NCBI GenBank assembly: GCA_963730005.1
Contig: CAVSPO010000023.1
Location: 186,001 to 250,000 of the forward strand
Reading direction: 5' to 3'
DNA: 64,000 nucleotides
From: CAVSPO01 sp963730005
GTDB taxonomy: Bacteria > Actinomycetota > Actinomycetes > Propionibacteriales > Propionibacteriaceae
Within the stretch, counting starts at the first letter, position 1. The number at the start of each line of letters is the position of its first letter. Positions 33,665 through 42,548 of the stretch are shown piece after piece. The position numbers and the translations under genes are program-made. The notes beneath the pieces are model-generated. The model was given only the letters and a program-made list of their open reading frames with translations, was not told the origin of the DNA and ran no database searches.

Positions 33665-34288
33665 TCAGGTGGCGTCCACCCACAGGGAAGGCCAGCTCAC
33701 ACCCAGGTCGACCAGAATCTGGCGAACCAACGGCAATGAGATGCCCACCACGTTGTGCGGGTCGCCGTGGATGCCGGTGACGAAAGCTCCGCCGTAGCCG
33801 TCGATCGTGAACCCACCGGCAACGTGCTCGGGCTCGCCGGTCGCGGCATACGCCTCGATCTCTGCGTCGCTCAGGTCAGCGAAGGTCACTGCGGTGGTTG
33901 CCAACCGGCACTCCTTCTGGACCTGTTCATCGTGCGCGACCGCGACGTAGTGTCCGGTGTGCAGAAGCCCGGAACGTCCCCGCATCCGCTGCCAGCGGGC
34001 GACGGCCTGCTCGGCCGTGCCCGGCTTGCCGTACACCTTGTCCTCGATCTCCAGCATCGAGTCGCAGGCCAGCACGATCACGGTTTCGCCAGCACTGCCC
34101 TGCTGGCCGAGCACCCTGGCCAGCACGTCCTGGCCTTTCGCGGTGGCCCGGGCCAGGGTCAGCTCGCCAGGGGAGCCGGACGTGATCAGGTCCTCGTCCA
34201 CCTTGCTGACCATCACCTCCGGATGCAGCCCGGCTGCGGTCAGGGTGTTGAAGCGGGCAGGGGAAGCTGAACCCAGGATCAGACGCAT
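33665..34288 (-). CDS. maf: Maf family nucleoside triphosphate pyrophosphatase
   Basis: This 207-residue house-cleaning enzyme hydrolyses non-canonical or excess nucleoside triphosphates. The phosphate loop ILGSASPARFNTL is at the N-terminus, with VLACDSMLEIEDKVYGKPG and the catalytic Asp, then HTGHYVAV and GGFTIDGYGGAFVTGIHGDPHNVVGISLP. It lies on the strand opposite birA and the PH-domain gene; maf is also close to birA in mycobacteria. The start is leaderless, with TAGCGT 6 nt before the ATG. Confidence 0.94.
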   Translation of the reverse strand: MRLILGSASPARFNTLTAAGLHPEVMVSKVDEDLITSGSPGELTLARATAKGQDVLARVLGQQGSAGETVIVLACDSMLEIEDKVYGKPGTAEQAVARWQRMRGRSGLLHTGHYVAVAHDEQVQKECRLATTAVTFADLSDAEIEAYAATGEPEHVAGGFTIDGYGGAFVTGIHGDPHNVVGISLPLVRQILVDLGVSWPSLWVDAT

Positions 34289-34294
34289 GCGTTC

Positions 34295-34300
34295 ACGCTA
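34295..34300 (-). promoter_or_regulatory. maf -10 (leaderless)
   Basis: TAGCGT on the minus strand, 6 nt before ATG 34288. Confidence 0.5.
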
Positions 34301-34332
34301 GCCGAATTGGCTTCGGTCGAGCTGCCCGAGGG

Positions 34333-34905
34333 TCAGCGGAAGAGCCCACCGAGCAGGTCGCCGAGGCCTCCGGACCCCTGCGCGCGCTGCTGGGCAGCCG
34401 CGAAGCCGTCCTGGTAGCCGCGCTGGTAGTCCTCGGTGCGGGAGCCGCCACCGAGCAAGCTGCCCAGCATGGTCTCGATCAGGCTGCCGCCTGATCCGGT
34501 GCTTGCCTTGGTGGCCTTGCCGCTCACGTAGCTGAGCACGATGGGCGCCAGGATGGGCAGCAGCTTGCCGAGCAGTGAGGCTCCCGATCCGCCCAGCAGC
34601 TGGGTGGCGGCAGTCTGGGAGTCTGCGCCCAGCACGTGACCGACGATCTTCTCGCCGTCAGCGACGTCGACCCGGGTGAGGTCGACAGAGCCCTGCTCGA
34701 GGCCCTGGGCCTTGTCGGCATGCTTGGCCAATGCCGCAGCCAACGCCTGCTCGCCCAGCGGGTCGGCAGCATTGTTCTGCATTCCCGCCAGCAAACTCTC
34801 GATGGCGGCACTGGCAGCCTGGGTGACGCTGTCCTGATCCGTGCCCAGCTCTGCGGCCAGCTGATCGACCGGAAGCTTGCCCAGGATCTCTTCTATGGCG
34901 CTCAT
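34333..34905 (-). CDS. DUF937 domain protein
   Basis: This 190-residue protein has the DUF937 helical repeat (IEEILGKLPVDQLAAELG, AIESLLAGMQNNAADP, VGHVLG), then LLGKLLPILAPIVLSYVSGK and a Gly-rich end (GGLGDLLGGLFR). Members are small, often abundant proteins without assigned function; some resemble YidB. The ATG at 34905 has AAAGGGAA about 6 nt upstream. It lies downstream of no obvious operon partner. Confidence 0.85.
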   Translation of the reverse strand: MSAIEEILGKLPVDQLAAELGTDQDSVTQAASAAIESLLAGMQNNAADPLGEQALAAALAKHADKAQGLEQGSVDLTRVDVADGEKIVGHVLGADSQTAATQLLGGSGASLLGKLLPILAPIVLSYVSGKATKASTGSGGSLIETMLGSLLGGGSRTEDYQRGYQDGFAAAQQRAQGSGGLGDLLGGLFR

Positions 34906-34998
34906 GCGATTCCCTTTCGTCGCGGCTTGTGGCCCCAACTCTAGGACCGCGACCCAGCGCCCGTCAGGTTCGTGATTCGTTGGCAACCCGCCGGCACC

Positions 34999-35004
34999 TA
35001 CAGT
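34999..35004 (+). promoter_or_regulatory. birA -10 (leaderless)
   Basis: TACAGT, 7 nt before ATG 35012. Confidence 0.55.
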
Positions 35005-35011
35005 GGGTTCC

Positions 35012-35788
35012 ATGCCGTCCTCGCCTGCTGTGGATCCCGCCCGCGTCGCCGCACTGCTGGGCAGCGGGACGCTGTGGCGGCCCATCCAGGCAGTCGCCGT
35101 CACCGGGTCCACCAATGACGACCTGGCGCGACTGGCTGGCGCCGGCGCCCCGGAGGGCATGGTGCTGGTGGCTGACCACCAGACCAGCGGGCGCGGCCGG
35201 TTCGATCGGCCCTGGGAAGAGACCCCGGGCACTGCAGTTGCGTTGTCGGTGCTGCTGCGTCCGCGCAGGCCGGCGGCCGAGTGGGGCTGGTTGGCGCTGG
35301 CGGCGGGCATCGCAGTGGCCGGCGGCTTGCGCGACCTTGCCCCTGAACAGGCTCACCGAGTGGTCCTCAAATGGCCCAACGACGTGCTGATCGACGACCG
35401 CAAGGTGTGTGGCATCCTGGCCAGCAACGACGGTTCGGCCGTGGTCGTCGGGCTGGGTGTCAACACCACCATGGACGCCTCCGAGTTGCCGGTTCCACAA
35501 GCCACGTCACTGCTACTGGCCGGCCTGCCGGCCGGCAAGGACGAGCTGGTGGCCGCCGTGCTGACCAGCCTGGAACGGGTGTATGAGCACTGGCAGCGCC
35601 ATGGTGATCTGCGCGGCCAGTACCAGGCGGCCTGCGGCACCATCGGTCGTCCGGTGCGGGTGCAGCTCGACCCTCATCGGTCTGTGAACGGGGTCGCGAC
35701 CGGGGTGGACAGAGCCGGCAATCTGGTGGTGTCCACTGCCGACGGTGAGCGGACCTTCGCTGCGGGAGACGTCCACCACCTGCGCTGA
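35012..35788 (+). CDS. birA: Biotin-[acetyl-CoA-carboxylase] ligase
   Basis: This 258-residue class I biotin protein ligase makes biotinyl-AMP and attaches biotin to acyl-CoA carboxylases. The adenylate-binding loop is TSGRGRFDRPWEE, followed by LKWPNDVLIDDRKVCGIL with the catalytic Lys and a C-terminal SH3-like domain (GTIGRPVRVQLDPHRS). It lacks the DNA-binding domain, so it is not a repressor. The birA, PH-domain, purK, purE order is conserved in actinobacteria. The ATG is leaderless; an in-frame GTG at 35003 is disfavoured because it overlaps the -10. Confidence 0.95.
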   Translation: MPSSPAVDPARVAALLGSGTLWRPIQAVAVTGSTNDDLARLAGAGAPEGMVLVADHQTSGRGRFDRPWEETPGTAVALSVLLRPRRPAAEWGWLALAAGIAVAGGLRDLAPEQAHRVVLKWPNDVLIDDRKVCGILASNDGSAVVVGLGVNTTMDASELPVPQATSLLLAGLPAGKDELVAAVLTSLERVYEHWQRHGDLRGQYQAACGTIGRPVRVQLDPHRSVNGVATGVDRAGNLVVSTADGERTFAAGDVHHLR

Positions 35789-35864
35789 GCGCAGGCCGCG
35801 TCGCCCACCGGGGCCACGGCTCGCCTCGCCACGGTTCTTCCTGGCGGTGCGGCAAGATGGAGCC

Positions 35865-36371
35865 ATGCGGACCGGGCGATCACTGCTGGTGGACGGCGAG
35901 TACCTCGTCGCCACCACGCACACCCACGCTCGCGCCCTGTTCTGGCCTGCGGTTGCCCTGCTGCTGATCTCGGCTGCCTGGGGGGCGGGGTTCGGGCTGG
36001 TGCCGCCCCAGCACCGTCCGGCGGGGCAGTGGCTGGTCGCCGGGGCAGCGGTGCTGCTACTGCTGCTGCTGGTGGTTCGGCCATTCCTGGGGTGGCTGTC
36101 AGCCTCCTACACCTTCACCAATCGGCGAATCATCGCTCGCGACGGCTGGTTGTCCCGCCGCGTCCTGGAATTGCCGCTGGACCAGATCCGGCAGGTCTCG
36201 TGCCAGCCCACCCTTCTCGACCGGCTCGCAGGGGCGGGCACCCTGACGTTCACGCTGGCCTCGGGTCAGATCGTGCAGCTGCACGGCATGCCCGAAGCAC
36301 GGCTGGCGGAGTTCACCATCAACGAGCTGCTGGTGGTGCACCAGCCGCCGCCGGCCCACGACGATGGGTAG
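35865..36371 (+). CDS. PH-domain (bPH2/YdbS-like) membrane protein
   Basis: This 168-residue protein has two membrane helices (ALFWPAVALLLISAAW and WLVAGAAVLLLLLLVVRPFL) followed by a bacterial PH domain of the YdbS type (YTFTNRRIIARDGWLSRRVLELPLDQIRQVS). The equivalent gene sits between birA and purK in mycobacteria (Rv3278c), so it belongs to a conserved neighbourhood, but no function is known. CAAGAT lies 6 nt before the ATG with no ribosome binding site. Confidence 0.85.
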   Translation: MRTGRSLLVDGEYLVATTHTHARALFWPAVALLLISAAWGAGFGLVPPQHRPAGQWLVAGAAVLLLLLLVVRPFLGWLSASYTFTNRRIIARDGWLSRRVLELPLDQIRQVSCQPTLLDRLAGAGTLTFTLASGQIVQLHGMPEARLAEFTINELLVVHQPPPAHDDG

Positions 36372-36391
36372 TGATGAGCTGGTCGGCTCGC

Positions 36392-36397
36392 TACCCT
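36392..36397 (+). promoter_or_regulatory. purK -10 (leaderless)
   Basis: TACCCT, 7 nt before GTG 36405. Confidence 0.5.
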
Positions 36398-36404
36398 GAG
36401 CAGC

Positions 36405-37568
36405 GTGAGTCGTACCTACTGCGTCGGGATCGTCGGCGGCGGCCAGCTGGCCCGCATGATGTATCAGGAGTCGATCGGTCTGGGTATCCAGGTCAAGCTG
36501 CTGGCGGAAGGCCCCGACGTGTCTGCTGCCAGGGTCGTCCGTGACGTGACCGTCGGCGACTACACCGACCTGGAAACAGTGCGTGCCTTCGCCAGGGGCT
36601 GCGACGTGATCACCTTCGACCACGAGCACGTTCCCACCCAGTTGCTGGAGACCCTGGTGGCCGAGGGCGTCACGATCCGTCCCGGGCCGGAATCCCTCCT
36701 GTATGCCCAGGACAAGGCGGCCATGCGCCGGATCCTCACCGAACGGCTGGGCGCACCGTGCCCGACCTGGCGCGTGTGCGAGACGCCCGGCGAGCTGGCC
36801 GCCTTCGGGGACGAGATCGGCTGGCCCATCATTGCCAAGCAGTCACGCGGTGGGTACGACGGGCACGGGGTGTGGAAGATCGATTCGCCCGCAGGGGTCA
36901 CCGAGCCCTACCAGGACCTGACCGCGAACAGCGGCGAGCCCGTCGTCATCATCGGTGAGCAGTTCATCGAATTCGAGCGCGAGCTTTCCGCAATCGTCGG
37001 CCGGGCGCCGTCAGGACAGGCGGTCGCCTACCCGATCAGCGAGACGGTGCAGGATCGCGGCATGTGCCTGCAGTCCATCACTCCGGCTCCGGGCCTGAGT
37101 GACGAGCAGGCGACCTACTGCGCCAAGCTTGCCCTCGACATCGCGGACGCGCTGGATGTGGTAGGCATGCTGGCCGTCGAACTGATGCAATGCCGGGACG
37201 GGTCGGTGGTCGTCAACGAGCTCGCCATGCGGCCGCACAACACGGGTCACTGGACGCTGGGCGGCGCCCACACCAGCCAGTTCGAGAACCACCTGCGGGC
37301 AGTCCTCGACCTGCCGTTGGGCGACCCTGCTGCCCGCACGCCATGGGTGGTCATGCACAACGTGCTGGGTGGAGGGGAGCAGGACCTCACTGGGGCGCTG
37401 CTGCACTGCTTTGCCCGCGATCCCCGGCTGCGTGTCGAGCTGTACGGCAAGCCGGTCACTCCGCGCCGCAAGGTGGGTCATGTCACCGCCTACGGCACCG
37501 ACCTTGACGAGGTGCGCTCCCGGGCCAGCCACGCTGCCCGGTACCTGATGGGAGAACCGCATGACTGA
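36405..37568 (+). CDS. purK: N5-carboxyaminoimidazole ribonucleotide synthase
   Basis: This 387-residue ATP-grasp enzyme carboxylates AIR with bicarbonate and ATP to N5-CAIR in purine synthesis. The N-terminal domain starts VGIVGGGQLARMM. The ATP-grasp core includes AKQSRGGYDGHGVWKI, EQFIEFERELSAIVGR and MRPHNTGHWTLGG. PurE, which uses its product, overlaps it by 8 bp. The GTG start is leaderless. Confidence 0.96.
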   Translation: MSRTYCVGIVGGGQLARMMYQESIGLGIQVKLLAEGPDVSAARVVRDVTVGDYTDLETVRAFARGCDVITFDHEHVPTQLLETLVAEGVTIRPGPESLLYAQDKAAMRRILTERLGAPCPTWRVCETPGELAAFGDEIGWPIIAKQSRGGYDGHGVWKIDSPAGVTEPYQDLTANSGEPVVIIGEQFIEFERELSAIVGRAPSGQAVAYPISETVQDRGMCLQSITPAPGLSDEQATYCAKLALDIADALDVVGMLAVELMQCRDGSVVVNELAMRPHNTGHWTLGGAHTSQFENHLRAVLDLPLGDPAARTPWVVMHNVLGGGEQDLTGALLHCFARDPRLRVELYGKPVTPRRKVGHVTAYGTDLDEVRSRASHAARYLMGEPHD

Positions 37569-38076
37569 GGCACATCCGGCCAATGCGCTGGTGGGCGTGG
37601 TGATGGGGTCGGATTCCGACTGGCCGACCATGTCCGCAGCCACCGCCGCGCTGGACGAGTTCGGGATCGCCTGGCAGGCCGACGTGGTTTCGGCGCACCG
37701 GATGCCCGAGGAGATGGTGGCCTACGGCAGGCAGGCGCACACCCGCGGGTTGCGGGTGATCATCGCCGGAGCCGGCGGCGCCGCCCACCTGCCGGGCATG
37801 CTGGCCGCGCTGACCCCGCTACCGGTGATCGGGGTGCCGGTGCCGTTGCAGCACCTGGAAGGCCTCGATTCCCTGTTGTCGATCGTCCAGATGCCCAGCG
37901 GGGTACCGGTGGCCACCGTCGCGATCGGCAACGCCCGCAACGCGGGGCTGCTGGCTGCGCGCATCATCGCCTCCGGTGACGCCGAACTCACCGCCAGGGT
38001 GCTCGCCTTCCAGGACGACCTGCGTGATCAGGCGCATGCCAAGGGCGCGACTGTGCGGAGACACAACCGCAGTTGA
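37561..38076 (+). CDS. purE: N5-CAIR mutase (class I PurE)
   Basis: This 171-residue protein converts N5-CAIR to CAIR. The class I hallmark is VGVVMGSDSDWPTM with SAHRMPEEM (catalytic His) and GAGGAAHLPGMLAALTPLPVIGVPV. The ATG lies within purK with an 8-bp overlap, so the two are translated together. Confidence 0.96.
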   Translation: MTEAHPANALVGVVMGSDSDWPTMSAATAALDEFGIAWQADVVSAHRMPEEMVAYGRQAHTRGLRVIIAGAGGAAHLPGMLAALTPLPVIGVPVPLQHLEGLDSLLSIVQMPSGVPVATVAIGNARNAGLLAARIIASGDAELTARVLAFQDDLRDQAHAKGATVRRHNRS

Positions 38077-38131
38077 CCCGGCACACCGGCACCCGGGCCC
38101 CCCGACAGCCACCTGTACCACTCAGTACTGC

Positions 38132-39409
38132 TCACTTGTACTGCTCCAGTCCGTCCGTGCTGCCCTTGGCGAGCTGGGCGAACATCTCTGCTGCCCGCTG
38201 CTCGTCCCACAACACCGAGGACCCGGCCGACGTGGTCGCGTTGAGGTCCTTGAGCGGAACGGTGAGACTCAACGCGTTGCCGAATCCGAGCACCCCCTTG
38301 ACGGCCGGGAACACATCGGCCAGGGAGGTGTTGTCGCCACGCTGCACTGCGCCGGAAACCGCCATGTTGAGGTTCCACCAACGCACTGGATTGATGACGC
38401 TCGCCGGTGAGGCCGCCTGATCCGCGACCTTGGAAATGACCTCGCGCTGCCGTCCGGCCCGGGCGATGTCACCCTGCGCGTCGTACTTGCGGGTGCGGAC
38501 GTAGCCCAAAGCCGTCGGACCGTCCAGCGTCTGGCAGCCCGCCGGGATGTCCAGGTTCGCCAATGGGTCCTTCATCGGCTTCTCGGGACAGACCGCGACA
38601 CCGCCCACCGCGTCGATGATGTCCGCGAAGCCCGCGAAACCGATCTCGATGTAGCCGTCCAGATCCAGCCCGGTGTTCTCCTCGACTGTCTGCACCAGCA
38701 GGCTTGGGCCACCCATCGAATAGGCCGCGTTGATCTTGTTCTTGCCGTGGCCGGGGATGGGCAGGTAGGAGTCGCGGGGCAGGCTGATCAGAACAGGATT
38801 GCCCTTCAGCGGCACGAAAAAGATGATGATGGTGTCGGTGCGGGTGCCCGCGGCGGATCCGGTGCCAAGTTCTTTCTTCTCCTGCTCGGTCAGCCCATCG
38901 CGGGTGTCGGTTCCTACCAGCAGGAAGGCTGCCCCCGGCTGGAAACCGGGCTGGTCAGGGACGTCGATCGGCAAGGTCGTCATCCGGCTCAGTGCGATGA
39001 CCGGCGTGGCGATGGTGAAGGCCAGCCAGGCTGCCAGCAGTGCCATGATCCAACGTCCGGCAAGTCGCACGCGAGAACGCGGACGCGGGGTGCGGCGGCT
39101 GGCCGCTGCTGCCGGCCTTGGCGCTCTTGGTGGTCGCGGGGCTGACTTTGACGCCCTGGGTGGCTCCGGGGCCGGCTTGTCGCGGTCAAAGAGCACCTGG
39201 CTGGCAGGCGCGGGCACAGCTGCTGCGCGCTGTACCGGGACTGGTTCCGGTGCCACCCATTCGCCGGTCTGGTGATCAGTGGCAGGCACCGGTTCGGCGC
39301 CGGTCGCCTCGATCTCTGGCAAGACGTTGGTTTCGTCGGCGGTGGGGGGCGTCCTCCCGTACAGCCAGTCCAGATCCTTCTGGTGCAGTTGCTCATCTCG
39401 TGCGGCCAC
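38132..39409 (-). CDS. LytR-CpsA-Psr (LCP) family cell-wall ligase
   Basis: This 425-residue protein has a cytoplasmic Pro/Ala-rich N-terminus (about 1-115), one membrane helix (IMALLAAWLAFTIATPVIAL) and an extracellular LCP domain: FLLVGTDTRDG, DTIIIFFVP, VLISLPRDSYLPIP, NKINAAYSMGG and YVRTRKYDAQGDIARAGRQREV, where Arg and Asp residues bind the lipid pyrophosphate. LCP enzymes transfer glycopolymers such as arabinogalactan or teichoic acids from lipid carriers to peptidoglycan. Adjacent manC and the nearby glycosyltransferase fit that role. It starts at a leaderless GTG (TACTTT 6 nt upstream). Confidence 0.92.
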   Translation of the reverse strand: MAARDEQLHQKDLDWLYGRTPPTADETNVLPEIEATGAEPVPATDHQTGEWVAPEPVPVQRAAAVPAPASQVLFDRDKPAPEPPRASKSAPRPPRAPRPAAAASRRTPRPRSRVRLAGRWIMALLAAWLAFTIATPVIALSRMTTLPIDVPDQPGFQPGAAFLLVGTDTRDGLTEQEKKELGTGSAAGTRTDTIIIFFVPLKGNPVLISLPRDSYLPIPGHGKNKINAAYSMGGPSLLVQTVEENTGLDLDGYIEIGFAGFADIIDAVGGVAVCPEKPMKDPLANLDIPAGCQTLDGPTALGYVRTRKYDAQGDIARAGRQREVISKVADQAASPASVINPVRWWNLNMAVSGAVQRGDNTSLADVFPAVKGVLGFGNALSLTVPLKDLNATTSAGSSVLWDEQRAAEMFAQLAKGSTDGLEQYK

Positions 39410-39415
39410 CCCTCC

Positions 39416-39421
39416 AAAGTA
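39416..39421 (-). promoter_or_regulatory. LCP gene -10 (leaderless)
   Basis: TACTTT on the minus strand, 6 nt before GTG 39409. Confidence 0.5.
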
Positions 39422-39512
39422 ACCCGTCCGCCCCGGTGCGCAATCGTGCGACGCACCCAGTGGCCCTGCGGCCGGGCGAGCGAGGTCGCAAACAACCCCT
39501 GGGTATCCGGAC

Positions 39513-39518
39513 TAGATT
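39513..39518 (+). promoter_or_regulatory. manC -10 (leaderless)
   Basis: TAGATT, 7 nt before ATG 39526. Confidence 0.55.
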
Positions 39519-39525
39519 GACGGCC

Positions 39526-40620
39526 ATGCGATACGCGCTGATCATGGCCGGTGGCTCAGGGACGCGGCTGTGGCCCCTCTCACACCAGGGCGAGCCGAAA
39601 CAACTGCTGGAGATCATCGACGGCAAGAGCCTGTTGCGTTTGGCCTACGAGCGGGTGGCCGGCATGCTGCCCCCGCAGCGCATCCTGGTGTGCGCAGGGG
39701 CGAGCTACCTCGACGTCGTTGCCAAGCAGTTGCCCGAGGTTCCTGCGGACAACCTGTTGGGCGAGCCTGTCGGGCGCGATTCGCTGAACGCCGCAGCCTG
39801 GCCTGCGGCCGTGCTGGTGCAGCGAGACCCGCAAGCCGTGATGGCGGTGTTGACCGCCGATCAGGTGATCGAGCCGGTGGACCGCTTCCGGGCGGCGCTG
39901 GAGGACGCCTATCGCCTCGCCGAGCAGGACGCGGGCGCTCTGGTGACCTTCGGGATCGTGCCCAGCAGCCCACACACCGGCTACGGCTATCTGCAGCGTG
40001 GCGCCGACCTGCCCGGGTTCGAGCGGGCCAGCGAAGTGCTGCAGTTCAAGGAGAAGCCCGACCTGCAGACCGCCACCGGCTACCTCGAGTCGGGGCAGTA
40101 CTGGTGGAACGCCGGAATGTTCGTGTGGCGGGCAGCCACCCTGCTCGACCAGTTGCGGGTGTTGCAGCCCGACACCTGGTCCGCGGTGCTCGAGTTGGCC
40201 GCCCACCCCGGCTCGCTGGGGGCCGTCTACCCGAACTTGCAGAAGGTGTCGATCGACTACGCCGTCATGGAACCGGTCTCGCAGGGTTTGTCGAGCGGGC
40301 ACGTGGTCGCTGTGGGGCTGGATGTGCAGTGGGCCGACGTCGGCAGCTTCCAGGCGCTGCGTGACTATCTGGCGTCCGTGCCGGGCGCGGCCAGGCCGGA
40401 CGACAACGTGAGCCAGGGGCCGGCTGTGCAGGTGGACAGTTCGGGGAACCTGCTGATCAACACTTGCGGGGCCGGCTCGGTGCTGGCTGTCGCCGGGCTG
40501 CACGACATGGTGGTGGTGCGCACCCCCACCGCCAGTCTGGTGGTGCCGTTGGAGGCGTCCCAGTTGGTCAAGGAACTGGCCGGACGGGTGGCGGTCGAGG
40601 TGGATCCGGAACTGGCCTGA
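39526..40620 (+). CDS. manC: Mannose-1-phosphate guanylyltransferase
   Basis: This 364-residue enzyme makes GDP-mannose from mannose-1-phosphate and GTP. The nucleotide loop is MAGGSGTRLWPLSHQGEPKQ. Further motifs are VLTADQVIEP, GYGYLQRG, FKEKPD, YWWNAGMFVWRA and DVQWADVGSFQAL. It is the short, single-domain form without the isomerase half. GDP-mannose would supply mannosylated lipids and glycoproteins of the envelope. It is leaderless and divergent from the LCP gene. Confidence 0.93.
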   Translation: MRYALIMAGGSGTRLWPLSHQGEPKQLLEIIDGKSLLRLAYERVAGMLPPQRILVCAGASYLDVVAKQLPEVPADNLLGEPVGRDSLNAAAWPAAVLVQRDPQAVMAVLTADQVIEPVDRFRAALEDAYRLAEQDAGALVTFGIVPSSPHTGYGYLQRGADLPGFERASEVLQFKEKPDLQTATGYLESGQYWWNAGMFVWRAATLLDQLRVLQPDTWSAVLELAAHPGSLGAVYPNLQKVSIDYAVMEPVSQGLSSGHVVAVGLDVQWADVGSFQALRDYLASVPGAARPDDNVSQGPAVQVDSSGNLLINTCGAGSVLAVAGLHDMVVVRTPTASLVVPLEASQLVKELAGRVAVEVDPELA

Positions 40621-40626
40621 CGGCCC

Positions 40627-40632
40627 TAGGCT
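40627..40632 (+). promoter_or_regulatory. Candidate -10 for the 40729 gene
   Basis: TAGGCT 102 nt upstream of GTG 40729, giving a leader of about 90 nt. A small GGGCG/CGCCC hairpin at 40633-40647 lies at the presumed start of the transcript and might instead terminate manC. Confidence 0.3.
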
Positions 40633-40728
40633 GGGCGCAGCACGCCCGGCCAGTCGCTGGTGCCGCCTGCCGCCAGGCCTGCAAGCACCGGGATGGGCCC
40701 GACCTGCGAGAGAGGAAGCACACAAGCC

Positions 40729-41610
40729 GTGGTTGAAATCGTCAAGCGCTATCGGGAACAGGCCACGATTCTGGTCCTCGTGCTCTCCACCGTCGCCATG
40801 GTGCTGTCGCTGGTGCGGTTCGCCCTTGCCATGTTCAAGTACCGGATCGTGATCGGAGTCGCCGCGCTTGAGGTCGGCGGGGGTGCGCTGCCGATGGGAT
40901 GGGTGGTCCTCATCGTGGCGCTCACCTTGAGCTGTGCTCTGGTCAAGCCGCCGTCCCAGCGCGCTGCCCCGCTGCTCAAGGCGGGTGCGTTGATCATCAC
41001 CATCGGCGTCGGGCTGGGCGTTGTTTTCCTGTTGCTGGCGCTGGTGTTCCACTCGCTGGGCGTTTTCGCCACCGTCCTGGAGGTGACCGGTGCGGCCCTG
41101 GAGCTGGCCATCAAGATCGGCGCAGCCTGGATGCTGTGGCGATTCCTCGGCACGCTGGCGGACCCAGCGGCACCGGGCCCAACAGTGCAGCCGTCGGCAT
41201 TGACGGCAACCGCTGAACCCACCACGCCCGGTGTTCCGCCGGTGTGGGAGCCTCACGAGGCCGTGGGGGCCGAATGGCGCCGCGCAGGCGACGCGGCCAC
41301 CGGCGCCAAGGCTTCGGTGGTCGGTGCCGCCACCGATCCCGCCGACAGGTGGACGCTGACCGGGGGCCAGGACCCCGTCAACCACGTGCTGGGACGTGAG
41401 AAGCCACCCGCACTGCCCTCAGGCTCATTCCCGGCCGAATCCCAGCCGCAGGCAGCCGATCCGGGCCCAGACACAGCTTTGCCGGCCCCGGAGTGGCTGA
41501 CGGCCAGCCAGACCGCAGCGGGCTTGGTCGCCGGGGAGCCGCCGGCAAAGCCGGAGCCCGAGCCGGGCCGCGGCTGGGAGCCGTTGACGCCGGAGGTGCC
41601 CCGCGACTAG
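40729..41610 (+). CDS. Four-helix membrane protein with disordered Pro/Ala-rich tail
   Basis: No family recognised. The 293-residue protein has four predicted helices (ATILVLVLSTVAMVLSLV, GWVVLIVALTLSCALV, LLKAGALIITIGVGLGVVFL, LGVFATVLEVTGAALEL) in the first ~150 residues, then about 140 residues rich in Pro, Ala, Glu and Trp without obvious fold. GTG 40729 was chosen because the first helix begins shortly after and AGAGGAAG lies 12 nt upstream, a somewhat long spacing. Confidence 0.6.
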   Translation: MVEIVKRYREQATILVLVLSTVAMVLSLVRFALAMFKYRIVIGVAALEVGGGALPMGWVVLIVALTLSCALVKPPSQRAAPLLKAGALIITIGVGLGVVFLLLALVFHSLGVFATVLEVTGAALELAIKIGAAWMLWRFLGTLADPAAPGPTVQPSALTATAEPTTPGVPPVWEPHEAVGAEWRRAGDAATGAKASVVGAATDPADRWTLTGGQDPVNHVLGREKPPALPSGSFPAESQPQAADPGPDTALPAPEWLTASQTAAGLVAGEPPAKPEPEPGRGWEPLTPEVPRD

Positions 41611-41759
41611 CTGTACTCGGCCGTCAGGGTGGGCGATGGCCGGGGCCGGCGGAGGCGCCGCAGTCGTGGCGAGGACGCGGGGTCCACGCCCCAGGCTTGC
41701 AGGCCCTGCCAACTCGGGACGACTTCCGGCCGCGGCGTCGGGCGGCCCATGATGTGTGG

Positions 41760-42548
41760 ATGGCCACCATCGTGTTCCTCCACGCCCATCCCGACGACGA
41801 GGCGTCCCAGACGTCGGGCACCATGACGCTCGCGGTGCGCCGCGGCCACCGGGTGGTGTGCGTCTACGCCACCGGCGGAGAGCACGGCGGAGTGGCCGAC
41901 GACCTCGGGGACGCCACCGTCTCGGATTACCGTCGGCGCGAGGCGGAGGCGTCCGCCGAGGTCATCGGGACCGCCCGGGTCGCCTGGCTCGGGTACACCG
42001 ACTCCGGGATGGCCGGCTGGGAGGCCAACGACGCCTCGGGCGCGTTCGTCCGCGCCGACCTCGACCACGCGGCGCTGAAGCTCGCGCGCGTCCTCGACGA
42101 GGAGGACGCCGACTACGTCGTCGGCTACGACTGGCACGGCAACTACGGACACCCCGACCACGTGATGGTGCACAAGGTGGCCAAGCGGGCCGCCGACCTC
42201 GCGCGTCGGCGTCCGCGTCACCTCGAGACCTCCATGAACAGGGACGCCGCCCGGCGCATGTTCGCGGCGGCGGAGGCCGCCGGCCCGGGGGGCTTCGACC
42301 CGGACGGCGGCACCGACGACGGCAACCCCGTCGGGACGCCGGAGGCCGAGCTGACCTGGCAGGTGGACGTCCGCGACGTCATCGACGTCAAGCGGGCGGC
42401 CCTGGCCTGCCACGCCTCGCAGGCGGCCGACGCGGGGATGATGCTTGCGATGCCCCCCGAGATCTTCGCGATGGCGTTCGGGTTCGAGCACTACCTCGAC
42501 CCCGCCATCGGCGGGCCGATGCGTCCGGGCTGGCCGTTCGGCGGGTGA
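41760..42548 (+). CDS. PIG-L family deacetylase (MshB/Mca-like)
   Basis: This 262-residue zinc deacetylase is of the LmbE/PIG-L fold. The metal site is HAHPDDEA near residue 9 and HPDHVMVHKVAKRA, with YATGGEHGG between. The family in actinobacteria includes MshB (mycothiol synthesis) and Mca (cleavage of mycothiol conjugates); which applies cannot be told. Codon use differs from its neighbours: 10 of 14 Leu codons are CTC, while purE and manC use mostly CTG. No ribosome binding site is present, but CATGAT lies 6 nt before the ATG. Confidence 0.85.
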   Translation: MATIVFLHAHPDDEASQTSGTMTLAVRRGHRVVCVYATGGEHGGVADDLGDATVSDYRRREAEASAEVIGTARVAWLGYTDSGMAGWEANDASGAFVRADLDHAALKLARVLDEEDADYVVGYDWHGNYGHPDHVMVHKVAKRAADLARRRPRHLETSMNRDAARRMFAAAEAAGPGGFDPDGGTDDGNPVGTPEAELTWQVDVRDVIDVKRAALACHASQAADAGMMLAMPPEIFAMAFGFEHYLDPAIGGPMRPGWPFGG

